Part shown: positions 16,922-26,753 of the stretch, piece by piece | Numbering within the stretch: position 1 is the first letter of the stretch | How the letters are laid out: each line of letters starts with the position of its first letter | NCBI GenBank assembly: GCA_026415295.1 | Contig: JAOAHJ010000020.1 | Location: 1-64,000 of the forward strand | Length of the DNA stretch: 64,000 nucleotides | Direction of reading: 5' to 3' | DNA from: Spirochaetota bacterium | GTDB taxonomy: Bacteria; Spirochaetota; JAAYUW01; JAOAHJ01 | Made by a program: the position numbers and the translations under genes | The notes under the pieces: generated by a model | What the model was told of the DNA's origin: nothing | The model's database searches: none | The model's input: only the letters and a program-made list of their open reading frames with translations

Positions 16922-18097
16922 TTATAAATTCTCTATAATTGAAATTAAGCTATGGCTCATCTCAATATCTCTTCGTTTCATAACTTTTTTAGTATTTTCA
17001 ATAAAAATATCTTTTCTATACTCTTCTAAACCCCACCTTAATGGTTCTATTGTTTTATTTTCTGGGGTTTTAAAGATTACTGAACCAGCACCTATAATGG
17101 TTCCACAATTGATCATTACACCAATAGCAGTTTTTACATGATCTCCAATCAAAGCACCCATTTTTATAGTCCCTGCATCTATTGTTTTATTGCCAATCTG
17201 AAATTTAATATTTGAATAATTATTTTTTAAATCCGATGTTGTAGTCATTGCACCTATGTTCACCCATTCTCCTAAATATGAATGCCCTAAAAAACCTTCA
17301 TGATGTTTATTTGTATAATCCATAATATAGGATTCCTCGATCTCTCCTGATATTTTACATATATTCCCAATTACACAATTTTCTCTTATATATGCATTAT
17401 CTATAAGAGAACCATTTCCTATATAAACTGGTCCACATATTACTGTAAAAGAATTTATTGTAACATTATCAGAAATTATAATTGGGCCATTTTTTGTATC
17501 AAAATCAACAAATTTAGAAATTTTGCAATTTTTACCAACAAAAATATCTTTCTTAATTCTTTTCAAATGCTTTTTTATATCAGAATAATTTCTTTCATAA
17601 TCTCTAAAAAATTCTTTATTAAGATTCTTTATTAAATCAAATGAATATGCAAGAGAACTTACTTTATTTATTTTAATCAAATTACTTGATATTGTATTTG
17701 CATTTATTTCATTTGAAAAGAGTCCTTTTATATTTAGTTCTCTTTTAGAACTTTTATCAACTCTAATTGCTATTACAAATCCATCATTATCTATAATATA
17801 TTCTCTCTGTTTTAACTTAAAAGCTTCATTTATATCTGTAATTCTTGAGTTTATAAATAAAATATCTTCTTCATACTCAAAGATATCATTAGTCAATTTT
17901 GTTTTTTCTAAAAAATATTCTAGTTGAAGTTTTCTTCCTATAAATGTAACACCTTTAATATTCTTATTTTTTCTTTTTATATCAATTATTTTGCTATATA
18001 TTCTTCTAAATCCATAATATAGATCAAATACATTATGAAATAAGTAAAATGGAATAAAGTTTGGATAAAATGAATCCTCATATAGAACAATATGCAT
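16922..18097 (-). CDS. GlmU-like sugar nucleotidyltransferase/acyltransferase
   Basis: 391 residues, matching the alternative GlmU family found in some bacteria without classical GlmU. It is expected to make UDP-GlcNAc by acetylating GlcN-1-P and adding UMP. The first 180 residues are a degenerate nucleotidyltransferase-like domain (YEDILFINSRI, REYIIDNDGFVIAI). The rest is a left-handed beta-helix of hexapeptides with the hallmark HHEGFLGHSYLGEWVNIGA, TTTSDLKNNYSNI and GTIIGAGSVIF. GGGGGG lies 8 nt before the ATG. The function fits the murB and murG genes elsewhere in the window, but a pure acyltransferase role cannot be excluded. Confidence 0.75.
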   Translation of the reverse strand: MHIVLYEDSFYPNFIPFYLFHNVFDLYYGFRRIYSKIIDIKRKNKNIKGVTFIGRKLQLEYFLEKTKLTNDIFEYEEDILFINSRITDINEAFKLKQREYIIDNDGFVIAIRVDKSSKRELNIKGLFSNEINANTISSNLIKINKVSSLAYSFDLIKNLNKEFFRDYERNYSDIKKHLKRIKKDIFVGKNCKISKFVDFDTKNGPIIISDNVTINSFTVICGPVYIGNGSLIDNAYIRENCVIGNICKISGEIEESYIMDYTNKHHEGFLGHSYLGEWVNIGAMTTTSDLKNNYSNIKFQIGNKTIDAGTIKMGALIGDHVKTAIGVMINCGTIIGAGSVIFKTPENKTIEPLRWGLEEYRKDIFIENTKKVMKRRDIEMSHSLISIIENL

Positions 18098-18200
18098 AAA
18101 AATCCCCCCATAAAATAATTAACTATTTTATATAATAAATATTTTTGATTTATATTTTTCCAAAATTAATAAATAAAATTTAGATAATTTAAGTAAATTA

Positions 18201-19874
18201 TTAAAGAGAAAATATTTCCTCTCCTTCAAAATATGTTTTTATAACTTTTGTATCTATTATTTCATAAGGATTAGAAAGACTAAAAATATCTCTATCTAAA
18301 ACTATTAAATCAGCATTATACCCTTCAGATAAAATACCAGAATTTTCAAAAAGAGAAGCTTTATGGGAATTATAAGTATAATTTCTAATTGCATCAAAAA
18401 GTGAAATTTTTTCTTCTGGATTAAATATTTTTCCTTTTGAAATATCAAATCCTTCCTGATAAATACTAGCAAATATTCCATAAAAAGGATTTATTTTAGC
18501 GACAGGAAAATCTGTTGAAAATGCAACTGTTACATTATTATTCATTAAACTTCTAAATCTATAAGATAAAAATATATATTCATTGAGATATTTTTGGTAG
18601 GTATAATAATCCTGATCTATATGAACAGGCTGCATAACAACAAATATATTTAAGTGTTTCAATTTTTGTATTTCATCATCCTCTAGTATCTGAGCATGTT
18701 CAAGTCTCAATAATACATTTGAATTTAGAGATCTTATATTTGAAAATATTTCTATTACTTCTCTGTTTGCTCTGTTTCCTATTGCATGGATTGCGAGACC
18801 TATATTATTTACCAAACATTTATCTAAAATTTCTTTTATATACTTAGGTGAATAATTCTTTATTCCAAAAGCATATTTATCATTTTCTTTACCATAATAT
18901 GGTTTATCAACATATGCAGTTTGAGAACCAATAGATCCATCATATATTAATTTAAGTGGTCCAACCTTAAAGTAATTTGAACCTTTACCTGTAATTAAGT
19001 TTAAATCAATAAATTTATCTAATGCATCTTCTGGAATACAAACAAGATTTCTAAAAGCAATATTTTCATGTTCTATTTTTTGAAAATATCTAAAAGAAGA
19101 ATCTTTAAAAAGTAGTGCACAATCTGAAACTGCAGTTATTCCAAAAGATTGTAAATATTTTACAAACTTCTTAATACTTTTAATAATTCGCTCATCATCT
19201 GAATTTAATATATCATTTACAGTATTTGATAAAAATTTTAAAGAATTTTCATAAAATATTCCATTTTCTTTATCTATTGTTTGAATTATCCCTTCCATAT
19301 TATCTGCACCTTTAATAATTTTAGAAAAGAAATTATTCATAGATAACTTAATCCTTTTCAAAATAAAATTAAGCAAATTAGTGTTTACATAAGCTGAATG
19401 GTAATCTTTTGAATAAATTAAAACTTTTATGTTTTCTTTTAAATTGGGATATTTATTTTGTATATACTGATCAATAACATATTTATTTAATGATTGTTTT
19501 TTATCAAAATTATTTTTATCAAAACCAAAGCCAATAATAAACTCATTGCTTAAATTCTCTTTATTTTCAAAATAATGTTCAAAACTATCAAATATTTTTT
19601 CTAAAGTAAAACAGTTTTGCAAATCTAAAAATTCAAATGTTTTAGCTCCAAAAGAAAGATGTATGTGAGCATCACAAAAAGAGGGAATACAAGTTTTCCC
19701 ATCTAGATCATAAATTTTTACTTCAACATCTTTATCCCTTAAATACCTCGAAATTGAAATATCTTCATCCGATGTAAAATATATTTTACCATTAATAGCA
19801 AGCATATTTCTAAAATAGTCTCCATCTTTTTTAATAGAATATATTTTGCCATTTTTAAAAAGTCTTACTTTCAT
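18201..19874 (-). CDS. Amidohydrolase, YtcJ-like
   Basis: Metal-dependent hydrolase of 557 residues. Metal site residues are visible in IPSFCDAHIHLSFG near 70, KLIYDGSIGSQTAYVDKPY in the middle, GLAIHAIGNRANREV, RLEHAQILEDDEI and AFSTDFPVAKINPFYGI. The C terminus closes with the small beta domain GYNADLIVLDRDIFSL. This is the layout of the YtcJ/COG1574 amidohydrolases; their physiological substrates are mostly unknown. AGGAG lies 6 nt before the ATG. It is transcribed divergently from the ABC ATPase, 65 nt away, and follows the GlmU-like gene's start by about 100 nt on the same strand. Confidence 0.88.
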   Translation of the reverse strand: MKVRLFKNGKIYSIKKDGDYFRNMLAINGKIYFTSDEDISISRYLRDKDVEVKIYDLDGKTCIPSFCDAHIHLSFGAKTFEFLDLQNCFTLEKIFDSFEHYFENKENLSNEFIIGFGFDKNNFDKKQSLNKYVIDQYIQNKYPNLKENIKVLIYSKDYHSAYVNTNLLNFILKRIKLSMNNFFSKIIKGADNMEGIIQTIDKENGIFYENSLKFLSNTVNDILNSDDERIIKSIKKFVKYLQSFGITAVSDCALLFKDSSFRYFQKIEHENIAFRNLVCIPEDALDKFIDLNLITGKGSNYFKVGPLKLIYDGSIGSQTAYVDKPYYGKENDKYAFGIKNYSPKYIKEILDKCLVNNIGLAIHAIGNRANREVIEIFSNIRSLNSNVLLRLEHAQILEDDEIQKLKHLNIFVVMQPVHIDQDYYTYQKYLNEYIFLSYRFRSLMNNNVTVAFSTDFPVAKINPFYGIFASIYQEGFDISKGKIFNPEEKISLFDAIRNYTYNSHKASLFENSGILSEGYNADLIVLDRDIFSLSNPYEIIDTKVIKTYFEGEEIFSL

Positions 19875-19939
19875 AAATCTCTCCTACTTTATTATTAACA
19901 ACTATTGTCATTTTTTTATTATATGTTTAAATTCATTTA

Positions 19940-20719
19940 ATGAACAATAACTTTTTAATTGAAATAAACAATCTCTCTTTTAAATACCAAAATTCAGAAC
20001 ATTTTATACTTAAAGAAATCAATTTAAAAATAGAACAAAATAATTTTATTTCAATTCTAGGGAAAAATGGTTCAGGAAAAACAACATTAGCCAAATTAAT
20101 AGCTGGAAATCTAGAAAATTATATTGGGGATATTTTAATAAATGGTAAAAACTTAAGAAATATTCAAAGAAAAGAATTATCAAAAATAGTTTCATATTTG
20201 CCACAAATTATTCCAGAAAATATACCATTTTCTGTTTTTAATTTAATTCTGATGGGAAGATATCCTTATAGAAATTTATTTGAAAACTATAATAATGAAG
20301 ATATTAATATAGCAAAAAAATATTTAAAATTACTTGATTTAGAAAATTATAAAAATAATTTATTTGATCAGTTATCAGGAGGTGAAAAAAGAAGAGTTTT
20401 ATTAGCTCAAACTTTATCAAGTGAATCTCAAATACTTATATTAGATGAACCTGAAGCTTTTATTGATATCCCTCATAAAATATCTCTTTACAATTATTTA
20501 AAAATATTAAATGAAAAATATAATAAAACAATTATATTGATATCACATGACTTAAATTTAGCTTTTAAATATTCTAAAAGAATTATTTTTATTGCAGAAA
20601 ATAGAATTTTTTATGATATAGAAAACCCTGAAAAACTCGATAAAAATATTATAAGAAATATATTCAATATTGAAGTACAAATACTGAAAATAGATAATAG
20701 ACCCTATCTGATATATTGA
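19940..20719 (+). CDS. ABC transporter ATP-binding protein, iron/cobalamin uptake type
   Basis: 259 residues. Walker A GKNGSGKTT near 44-52, Q-loop SYLPQIIPENIPF, the LMGRYPYRN segment characteristic of FepC/BtuD-type ATPases, signature LSGGEKRRVLLAQ, Walker B ILILDEPEAF, and H-loop LISHDLN. In that class it would energise uptake of a metal chelate or corrinoid with a FecCD-type permease, but no permease or binding-protein gene is adjacent. A lipoprotein gene follows by 55 nt. There is no clear ribosome site before the ATG, so the transcript may be leaderless or start further in. Confidence 0.85.
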   Translation: MNNNFLIEINNLSFKYQNSEHFILKEINLKIEQNNFISILGKNGSGKTTLAKLIAGNLENYIGDILINGKNLRNIQRKELSKIVSYLPQIIPENIPFSVFNLILMGRYPYRNLFENYNNEDINIAKKYLKLLDLENYKNNLFDQLSGGEKRRVLLAQTLSSESQILILDEPEAFIDIPHKISLYNYLKILNEKYNKTIILISHDLNLAFKYSKRIIFIAENRIFYDIENPEKLDKNIIRNIFNIEVQILKIDNRPYLIY

Positions 20720-20774
20720 TTTTTTTAATTTTTTAGTTATTTATTTTTTATAATAATTATTAAAAGGATTTAAA

Positions 20775-21275
20775 ATGAAAAAAAAATTATGTTCTTTTTT
20801 CTTCTTTATTTCTATATCAATAATAATATTTTCTATTTTTAGTTGTGTTCTTTCTCCTTCTAAATTTATAAATGATCCAAATAAATATTATAATGAGAAA
20901 ATAAAATTTACTTCAAAAATAGATAAAATAATATATGAAGAACCATCTTTATATTATTTATATGAGGTTAAAGATCATAAAAGTAGCATAGAAAATATAA
21001 AATATAAATTTTATGTTCTTTCAAATTCAGTATATGCAAAAAATGAAATTATTAATATTCAAGGAAAAGTCTTCTTTATTAAAGAAGGTAATTTAAAAGA
21101 TGAAAATTTAAAAAACGAAATAGATTTTTTTCTTAAAAAATTTACAAATTTAAATCCTTCAATAACATCCTTCTATATTTCTAAAATAGTTGAAATATTA
21201 AACAAAATTTATAAAAATTTTAAGGAATTTTTTCTTATAATATCTTATGGTAATTATAAAGTTGGAAATGAATGA
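20775..21275 (+). CDS. Hypothetical lipoprotein
   Basis: 166 residues. A hydrophobic signal segment ends in FSIFSC, a lipobox with Cys near 24. The mature part has an OB-fold-like beta pattern (KFTSKIDKIIYEEP, KYKFYVLSNS, IINIQGKVFFIKEG) and a C-terminal amphipathic helix. The layout recalls the 124-residue lipoprotein at 4921, without clear identity. AAAAGGA precedes the ATG. It is likely cotranscribed with the ATPase. Function unknown. Confidence 0.6.
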   Translation: MKKKLCSFFFFISISIIIFSIFSCVLSPSKFINDPNKYYNEKIKFTSKIDKIIYEEPSLYYLYEVKDHKSSIENIKYKFYVLSNSVYAKNEIINIQGKVFFIKEGNLKDENLKNEIDFFLKKFTNLNPSITSFYISKIVEILNKIYKNFKEFFLIISYGNYKVGNE

Positions 21276-21434
21276 AAAATATAAAACATTTATTGTTTTT
21301 TAATTAATATTTGTTATTATTAAAATTAAAAAAATTCTTAATTCGAAATTTATTTTTTTATACTCAAAAAATCTTATAAAATTTTTGAAATATTAAATAT
21401 AAGAAAAAAATTTTGGATATAAAGAGGAAAATAT

Positions 21435-23549
21435 ATGAAAAATCTGATAACATCTGCTTTAATTTACGCAAATGGAGAAGTTCATTTAGGGCACCTTGTT
21501 GAATATATACAAACTGATATTTTCACAAGAGCAAATAATCTGGCAGGAATAAAATCTGTATATCTTTCTGCAGATGATACACATGGAGCCCCCATCCAAA
21601 TAAAAGCTGAATCACTTAAAATAACACCAGAAGAGTTAATAAACAAAGCTTATATTGATCATATTGAAACACTTTCTAAATTTAATATTAATTTTGGAGC
21701 TTATCACTCAACAAATTCCGAAGAAAATAGAGAGATTGCAAATTATATTTATAAAAAATTAAAAGAAAATGGATATATATATTCAAAAGAAATAGAAATA
21801 ACTTACTGTGAAAAATGTCAAAGATTTTTACCTGATAGATATATTAAGGGTATTTGTCCAAGATGTAAAGCACCAGATCAATACGGAGATAACTGCGAAC
21901 ATTGTAATGCTACTTATCAACCAAAAGATCTTATTGACTCTTACTGTTCAATTTGTGGAAATAAACCTATATTAAAAAAAAGTGAACAGATTTTTTTTAA
22001 ATTGAGTAGTTTTTCTGAAAAACTTAAAGAATATATTATAAGAGTTACTGATCCAAAAGATTCATTTAGAAACTATTTGCTTAACTGGATAAATGAAGGG
22101 TTAAAAGACTGGGAAATTAGTAGAGATGCTCCATATTTCGGTTTTTTAATTCCTGATACAAAAGATAAATATTTTTATGTATGGTTTGATGCTCCTATTG
22201 GATATATTGGAACTACAAAAAAATATTGCGATGACAATAATATAGATTGGAAAAGCATTTGGATAGATGGTAAAGCTGATATATATCATTTCATCGGTAA
22301 AGATATTATTTACCATCATTTTCTTTTTTGGCCTGCTATTTTAATGGGGGCAGGATTTTCATTACCTAAAAAAATTATAGTTCATGGTTTTTTAACCATA
22401 AATAATCAAAAAATGAGTAAATCTAGAGGAACATTCATTTTAGCAAGGGATTATTTGAATAAAAATATTCCAACAGATTACTTAAGAGCATATTACGCTT
22501 CTCTTCTTGGACCTTATACAAATGATTTTAACTATTCAGACTCTGATTTTATAAATTTTATTAATTTAACACTTATAGGTAAATTTGGGAATCTCACTTA
22601 TAGGGCTACCAAATTTCTTGAAACTAATTTTGATTCAAAAACAGGAGAAAAATATAATCCAAATATATTTGATCCTCTTATTAGTTACTCTAATGAGATA
22701 ATAGAATGTTTCTTAAAACTTGACAATAAAAGAGGTATAGAAATCTTCTTTAAATGTACAGACCTTATTAATAAATATTTTCAAGATAACGAGCCATGGA
22801 ATATTATAAAAATTGATAAAGAAAAAGCTCATGAAATTTTAACAACTACAATATCATCTATAAATCTTCTAAACAAAATTATATCCCCTGTAATTCCTTC
22901 GATAAGTTATCAAATCTCAGAATTATTAAACAGTAATTTAAATCTTTTCGATGAAGAATTTAATGAAGAAAATAAAATAAAATTAAATAAGTTCCTTTTA
23001 ATAAATCATAAAATTAATAAGACCAAATTAATATTTGAAAAAATAGAAGAAAATTTTTCTCTTGTAACTTTTTCACCCATTACTTCTTTAGAACTCAGAG
23101 TTGGAAAAATTATAGAAATAGATGATCACCCTGATGCAGATAAACTGTATATAACTAAAATTAAAATAGGAGAAAAGGTAAAGCAAATAATTGCCGGGTT
23201 AAAAAATTATTATAAAAAAGATGAACTTTTAAATAAAAAGGTTATTGTATTAAACAACCTTAAAGAAACAAATTTAAGAGGAAAAATATCAGAGGGAATG
23301 ATTTTAGCTTGTACTTCAAAAGACAATAATGTTGGGGTACTAACTGTTTCGGATAATATAGAAGATGGTGAGTTAGCTATTTTTGAAGGAATAAAATATC
23401 CTGAAAAATTTAATATTATTACTTTTAAAGATTTTGAAAAATTTAATATTATCTCAAGTGAAAATGGAATATTTTTTGAAGATCTAATCCTTAAAATTAA
23501 AAATGAAAATGTTAAAGTTGATAAAAACTTAACAGGAAAAATATCATAA
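21435..23549 (+). CDS. metG: Methionyl-tRNA synthetase with C-terminal tRNA-binding domain
   Basis: Class I synthetase of 704 residues. The HIGH motif reads HLGH in YANGEVHLGHLVEYIQ. The four-Cys zinc knuckles are CEKCQRF, CPRCKAP, CEHCNAT and CSICGNK, the two-zinc arrangement. KMSKSRGTFI follows near 335. After the helical anticodon-binding domain, residues about 555-660 form an EMAP/Trbp111 OB-fold (LRVGKIIEIDDHPDADKLYI, LRGKISEGMILA) used to hold tRNA. GAGG precedes the ATG. A hypothetical exported protein follows after 11 nt. Confidence 0.97.
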   Translation: MKNLITSALIYANGEVHLGHLVEYIQTDIFTRANNLAGIKSVYLSADDTHGAPIQIKAESLKITPEELINKAYIDHIETLSKFNINFGAYHSTNSEENREIANYIYKKLKENGYIYSKEIEITYCEKCQRFLPDRYIKGICPRCKAPDQYGDNCEHCNATYQPKDLIDSYCSICGNKPILKKSEQIFFKLSSFSEKLKEYIIRVTDPKDSFRNYLLNWINEGLKDWEISRDAPYFGFLIPDTKDKYFYVWFDAPIGYIGTTKKYCDDNNIDWKSIWIDGKADIYHFIGKDIIYHHFLFWPAILMGAGFSLPKKIIVHGFLTINNQKMSKSRGTFILARDYLNKNIPTDYLRAYYASLLGPYTNDFNYSDSDFINFINLTLIGKFGNLTYRATKFLETNFDSKTGEKYNPNIFDPLISYSNEIIECFLKLDNKRGIEIFFKCTDLINKYFQDNEPWNIIKIDKEKAHEILTTTISSINLLNKIISPVIPSISYQISELLNSNLNLFDEEFNEENKIKLNKFLLINHKINKTKLIFEKIEENFSLVTFSPITSLELRVGKIIEIDDHPDADKLYITKIKIGEKVKQIIAGLKNYYKKDELLNKKVIVLNNLKETNLRGKISEGMILACTSKDNNVGVLTVSDNIEDGELAIFEGIKYPEKFNIITFKDFEKFNIISSENGIFFEDLILKIKNENVKVDKNLTGKIS

Positions 23550-23560
23550 ATAAAATAGTT

Positions 23561-25198
23561 ATGAAATCTATAAATTTTAAAAAATTAAAAAGCATTTTTA
23601 TTAAAACCTTATTTTTTTTTGAAATATTTTTTATTATAATTTTTAACCAAATATTGTTTACAAAACAATTAATTGCAGAAGACTTTGAATCAATAGAATA
23701 TTTAAAAGAATTCGATTTCAAGGTAACTCTATTTTTAATTTTTTTGTCATTTTATGAAATAGAATTTTCTAAAGAACTAATATCAACAAATAATAAAAAT
23801 ATTTTTATAGACCCTGAATTTATTAAACATCTAAAGGAAAATCAGTTCTTTGAATTCTTAGAAAAAGTAAAAAAAAATAGTTCGTTATTTAGTATAACTA
23901 AATATCTTAATAACTCTAATGATATAAATAAAATAAAAAAAGAGTTAAATATCATTTTAGAGTCCCCCTTATCTGGAATTTTAGATATAATTAAAATTGT
24001 CTCTATTAACTTATCTAAAACAAATATTCTTTATGATATTTTAAAAAAAAATTTATCTTCAATTAACGATAACAAAGACATATACTTTTTACAAAATCTT
24101 TTTATATCCTTTGAAAAAGCTTTTAACTTATATAATAAAACCATAATTGAGAATATAAACTATTTTCAAAATGAAAACTTTAAAACAAATTTAGAGAAAA
24201 TAAATAAGATCAATTTTATAATAATTCCTTTTTACAAGAGTAATTCTATATATTTTAATAATAATATTGAAATATTAAATATCGAAAAAGGTTATATCCC
24301 AATTTTCTCCTATAAAATATCATTTAAACAATTATTATATGAAATGTATCTTTTTAATTTAAATAACCATATTAAAGAAATAGGCTTATTTTCAAAAATA
24401 ATAAATTTAGACAAAAATGAAAGAGAACGATATTTTGATTTATTTAAAAGAGATTTTTATTATCCTGATTTTGAATTCTTTTCAAGAAACCTTTTTTTAA
24501 ACTATATTTTAGAACATTTTTCTTCTGAAAAACTTAAAAATTTTATTTCTAATAAACTTTATTACATAAAATACACCCCTATAAATATTATTTTCGATAA
24601 ATGGAGTAGTATTGAAATAAATAATGATATACCATTTCCAAGAACTTTTGGAAACAAAATCATTGAAATTATTAGAAATAACATTGAATATAAAACACTA
24701 GATTATAAAAATATTTTTTCAAATGAGAAAGATACCTTAATTGTTTTTATTTCTGATTTACATTTTATGCAAAATAATAAATATAGAAATTATTTGATTA
24801 TTAAAAAAATTATAAAATACATAAGTAAAAAATTTAAAAGAACATGCATCGATTTTTTTGAATATAAAAATAATTTAGAAAATTATAATGAAAAAAAAAT
24901 AATCTATTTCTACTTTATCAATAAAAACAAAAATTCACCTTTAAACAATGTTTTTAATATAAATATTGAAAAAGATGGTGCAATAAATTATAACAATTAC
25001 CTAATTAAAAATTATTCTCTTATAACTATTAATTTTGAAAATTCTTTTTCAGTGCTATTATTATCAGATGAAGATTACTCTATTGCTATAAGATTAATAA
25101 ATAATGTCAAGAATATCTTTAATGGAGACTATAAAATTAAGAAAAGAAATATTATTCAAAAAATATTTGATAAAATAATTTTTTTATTGATATTTTAA
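23561..25198 (+). CDS. Hypothetical exported or membrane-anchored protein
   Basis: 545 residues, not recognised. A basic start (MKSINFKKLKSIFIKT) is followed by a hydrophobic segment to about residue 37 and then IAEDFES, consistent with a signal peptide or anchor. The bulk is Lys/Asn/Ile/Phe-rich helix. Around residues 385-520 the predicted alpha/beta alternation (TLIVFISDLHFM, KIIYFYFINKN, SVLLLSDED) suggests one globular domain. No catalytic motif is apparent. It begins 11 nt after metG with no ribosome site, so it is likely expressed by coupling. It is the first of three large exported unknowns. Confidence 0.55.
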   Translation: MKSINFKKLKSIFIKTLFFFEIFFIIIFNQILFTKQLIAEDFESIEYLKEFDFKVTLFLIFLSFYEIEFSKELISTNNKNIFIDPEFIKHLKENQFFEFLEKVKKNSSLFSITKYLNNSNDINKIKKELNIILESPLSGILDIIKIVSINLSKTNILYDILKKNLSSINDNKDIYFLQNLFISFEKAFNLYNKTIIENINYFQNENFKTNLEKINKINFIIIPFYKSNSIYFNNNIEILNIEKGYIPIFSYKISFKQLLYEMYLFNLNNHIKEIGLFSKIINLDKNERERYFDLFKRDFYYPDFEFFSRNLFLNYILEHFSSEKLKNFISNKLYYIKYTPINIIFDKWSSIEINNDIPFPRTFGNKIIEIIRNNIEYKTLDYKNIFSNEKDTLIVFISDLHFMQNNKYRNYLIIKKIIKYISKKFKRTCIDFFEYKNNLENYNEKKIIYFYFINKNKNSPLNNVFNINIEKDGAINYNNYLIKNYSLITINFENSFSVLLLSDEDYSIAIRLINNVKNIFNGDYKIKKRNIIQKIFDKIIFLLIF

Positions 25199-25226
25199 TA
25201 ATTAAAAATTTTTATATTTAATAAAA

Positions 25227-25312
25227 TGCCGGAAATCGGACTTGAACCGATATGGAACCTAAGTTCCGCTGGATTTTGAGTCCAGTGCGTCTGCCAATTC
25301 CGCCATTCCGGC
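25227..25312 (-). tRNA. tRNA-Leu (CAA)
   Basis: Clean class II cloverleaf on the minus strand: acceptor GCCGGAA/TTCCGGC with A73, D stem GCG/CGC, anticodon stem CTGGA/TCCAG around CTCAAAA (anticodon CAA), long variable arm GGAAC/GTTCC and T arm ATCGG/CCGAT. It lies antisense in the gap between two plus-strand exported-protein genes. Confidence 0.95.
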
Positions 25313-25320
25313 ACAATAAA

Positions 25321-25348
25321 AAATTAATAAAAAATTATTTTTTGTCAA
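25321..25348 (-). promoter_or_regulatory. Probable promoter of tRNA-Leu(CAA)
   Basis: Minus strand TTGACA (25343-25348) with a 16-nt spacer to TAATTT (25321-25326), about 9 nt before the tRNA. The -35 is perfect and the -10 weak. Confidence 0.4.
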
Positions 25349-25401
25349 TTTTATTATTTTTAATTTTACTATTTAAATAATTTTTCAAAAAAGGGAATAA
25401 A

Positions 25402-26724
25402 ATGAAAAAAATTAAATATTTTAAAAATAAATTTTTATATTTTATTTTTTTATTTCCTTTATTAATCTTTTTATTTTTCTTAATCTTCTCCATAATAACA
25501 ACAGCTAATAACCAATATTATTTATTTCTAGGATCAGCATACTTCAAATCAAACGACATAAGTTATATTTTAATCTTTCCATATTTAAATTTTAATCTTA
25601 ACAAATTTGATAATATAAATTATCTTAATTTTAATTTTTTATTTTTAAGTACTTTTAATGACAATTATTTAAAATTATTAAATAGTGAAATTAATTTAAC
25701 CTATAAACATTATTTTTCTAATAACATTTTAAATATCAATTTTTTCTCCCAAACTAACGACTTTCCAAATATTTATGAAAAAAACCTTCCTTATTTTTTT
25801 ACTGGATCAAATATTTCATTAATAATAAATAAAATAAATATTATAAAAATAAATTTATATACTGATTATCAATATTTTTTAGAGGAAAACTCAGACATTT
25901 TTAATTCTTTTATTAATATAAACTATTTTGGCAATGTTAATAAATCAACAAATTTAAATATTAATTTTCAACAAAAAATCTTATCAGAAAATAAATTTAG
26001 TGACAATTTTTTAATAAGTTACTTAACAATTACTCCTATTTTTAATATAAACCCTACCGTATCCATACTTTTCAATATTTATTTCAATTATTCTTATTAC
26101 TTAACTGGTTATTCCAACTATTATATTTCAGCTTATTATAATTTTGATTATTACCAAATTTTAAAAAAGGATATTACACTTAAAAATTTACTACATTTCC
26201 AATTATACAAATTTTTTATTAACTTAGAAAGTGAAGATATAGACAAATTTTTACTAATTAATAAGCTTAACATTGAGTTTAACTTCATAAAAATAATATT
26301 AAATTTAACAAATAGAATTGAATGTCATTTATATTTAAATGATACATTAAATCATATTTTATTTGATAATATTATAAAAATTTCATTTAATTTAATAAAA
26401 TATTTAAATATAAATTCTGAAATTGGTTACCTAATAAATTTAAATCCAATTTCAATAACAATAAATGAAAGAACAATAATTCTAAATTTAGAATTAGATT
26501 ATAAAATAGACAATCTAACAATTAGCTTTTCAAATGCTATAAAATTTCTCTTAAATAAAATTTCAAATAAAAGTTCTTTAGGTTCCTCAATAAGTTTACA
26601 ATATAAAATAAATGAAACTTTTATAACAAAGATATCGCTTTATTATAAAATCACTTATGACAAATTAAATAATTTAGGAGAAGAACTTTTTTATTTAATA
26701 TTTGGAATCAACTTTTATTTTTAA
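25402..26724 (+). CDS. Probable outer-membrane beta-barrel protein
   Basis: 440 residues, no family recognised. A strongly hydrophobic N-terminal segment (about 8-33) followed by NNQYY acts as signal peptide. From there to the end the sequence is a succession of 10-12 residue strands rich in Tyr, Phe, Asn and Ser alternating with Asn/Asp turns (SYILIFPYLNFNLNKF, INPTVSILFNIYFNYSYYL), and it ends in LIFGINFYF with C-terminal Phe, the usual Gram-negative barrel signature. AAGGGA precedes the ATG. Its job is unknown; it may be the surface partner of the FecR-like protein encoded 29 nt downstream. Confidence 0.6.
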   Translation: MKKIKYFKNKFLYFIFLFPLLIFLFFLIFSIITTANNQYYLFLGSAYFKSNDISYILIFPYLNFNLNKFDNINYLNFNFLFLSTFNDNYLKLLNSEINLTYKHYFSNNILNINFFSQTNDFPNIYEKNLPYFFTGSNISLIINKINIIKINLYTDYQYFLEENSDIFNSFININYFGNVNKSTNLNINFQQKILSENKFSDNFLISYLTITPIFNINPTVSILFNIYFNYSYYLTGYSNYYISAYYNFDYYQILKKDITLKNLLHFQLYKFFINLESEDIDKFLLINKLNIEFNFIKIILNLTNRIECHLYLNDTLNHILFDNIIKISFNLIKYLNINSEIGYLINLNPISITINERTIILNLELDYKIDNLTISFSNAIKFLLNKISNKSSLGSSISLQYKINETFITKISLYYKITYDKLNNLGEELFYLIFGINFYF

Positions 26725-26753
26725 TTATTATACTTTAATTTCGAGGGAAAAAT

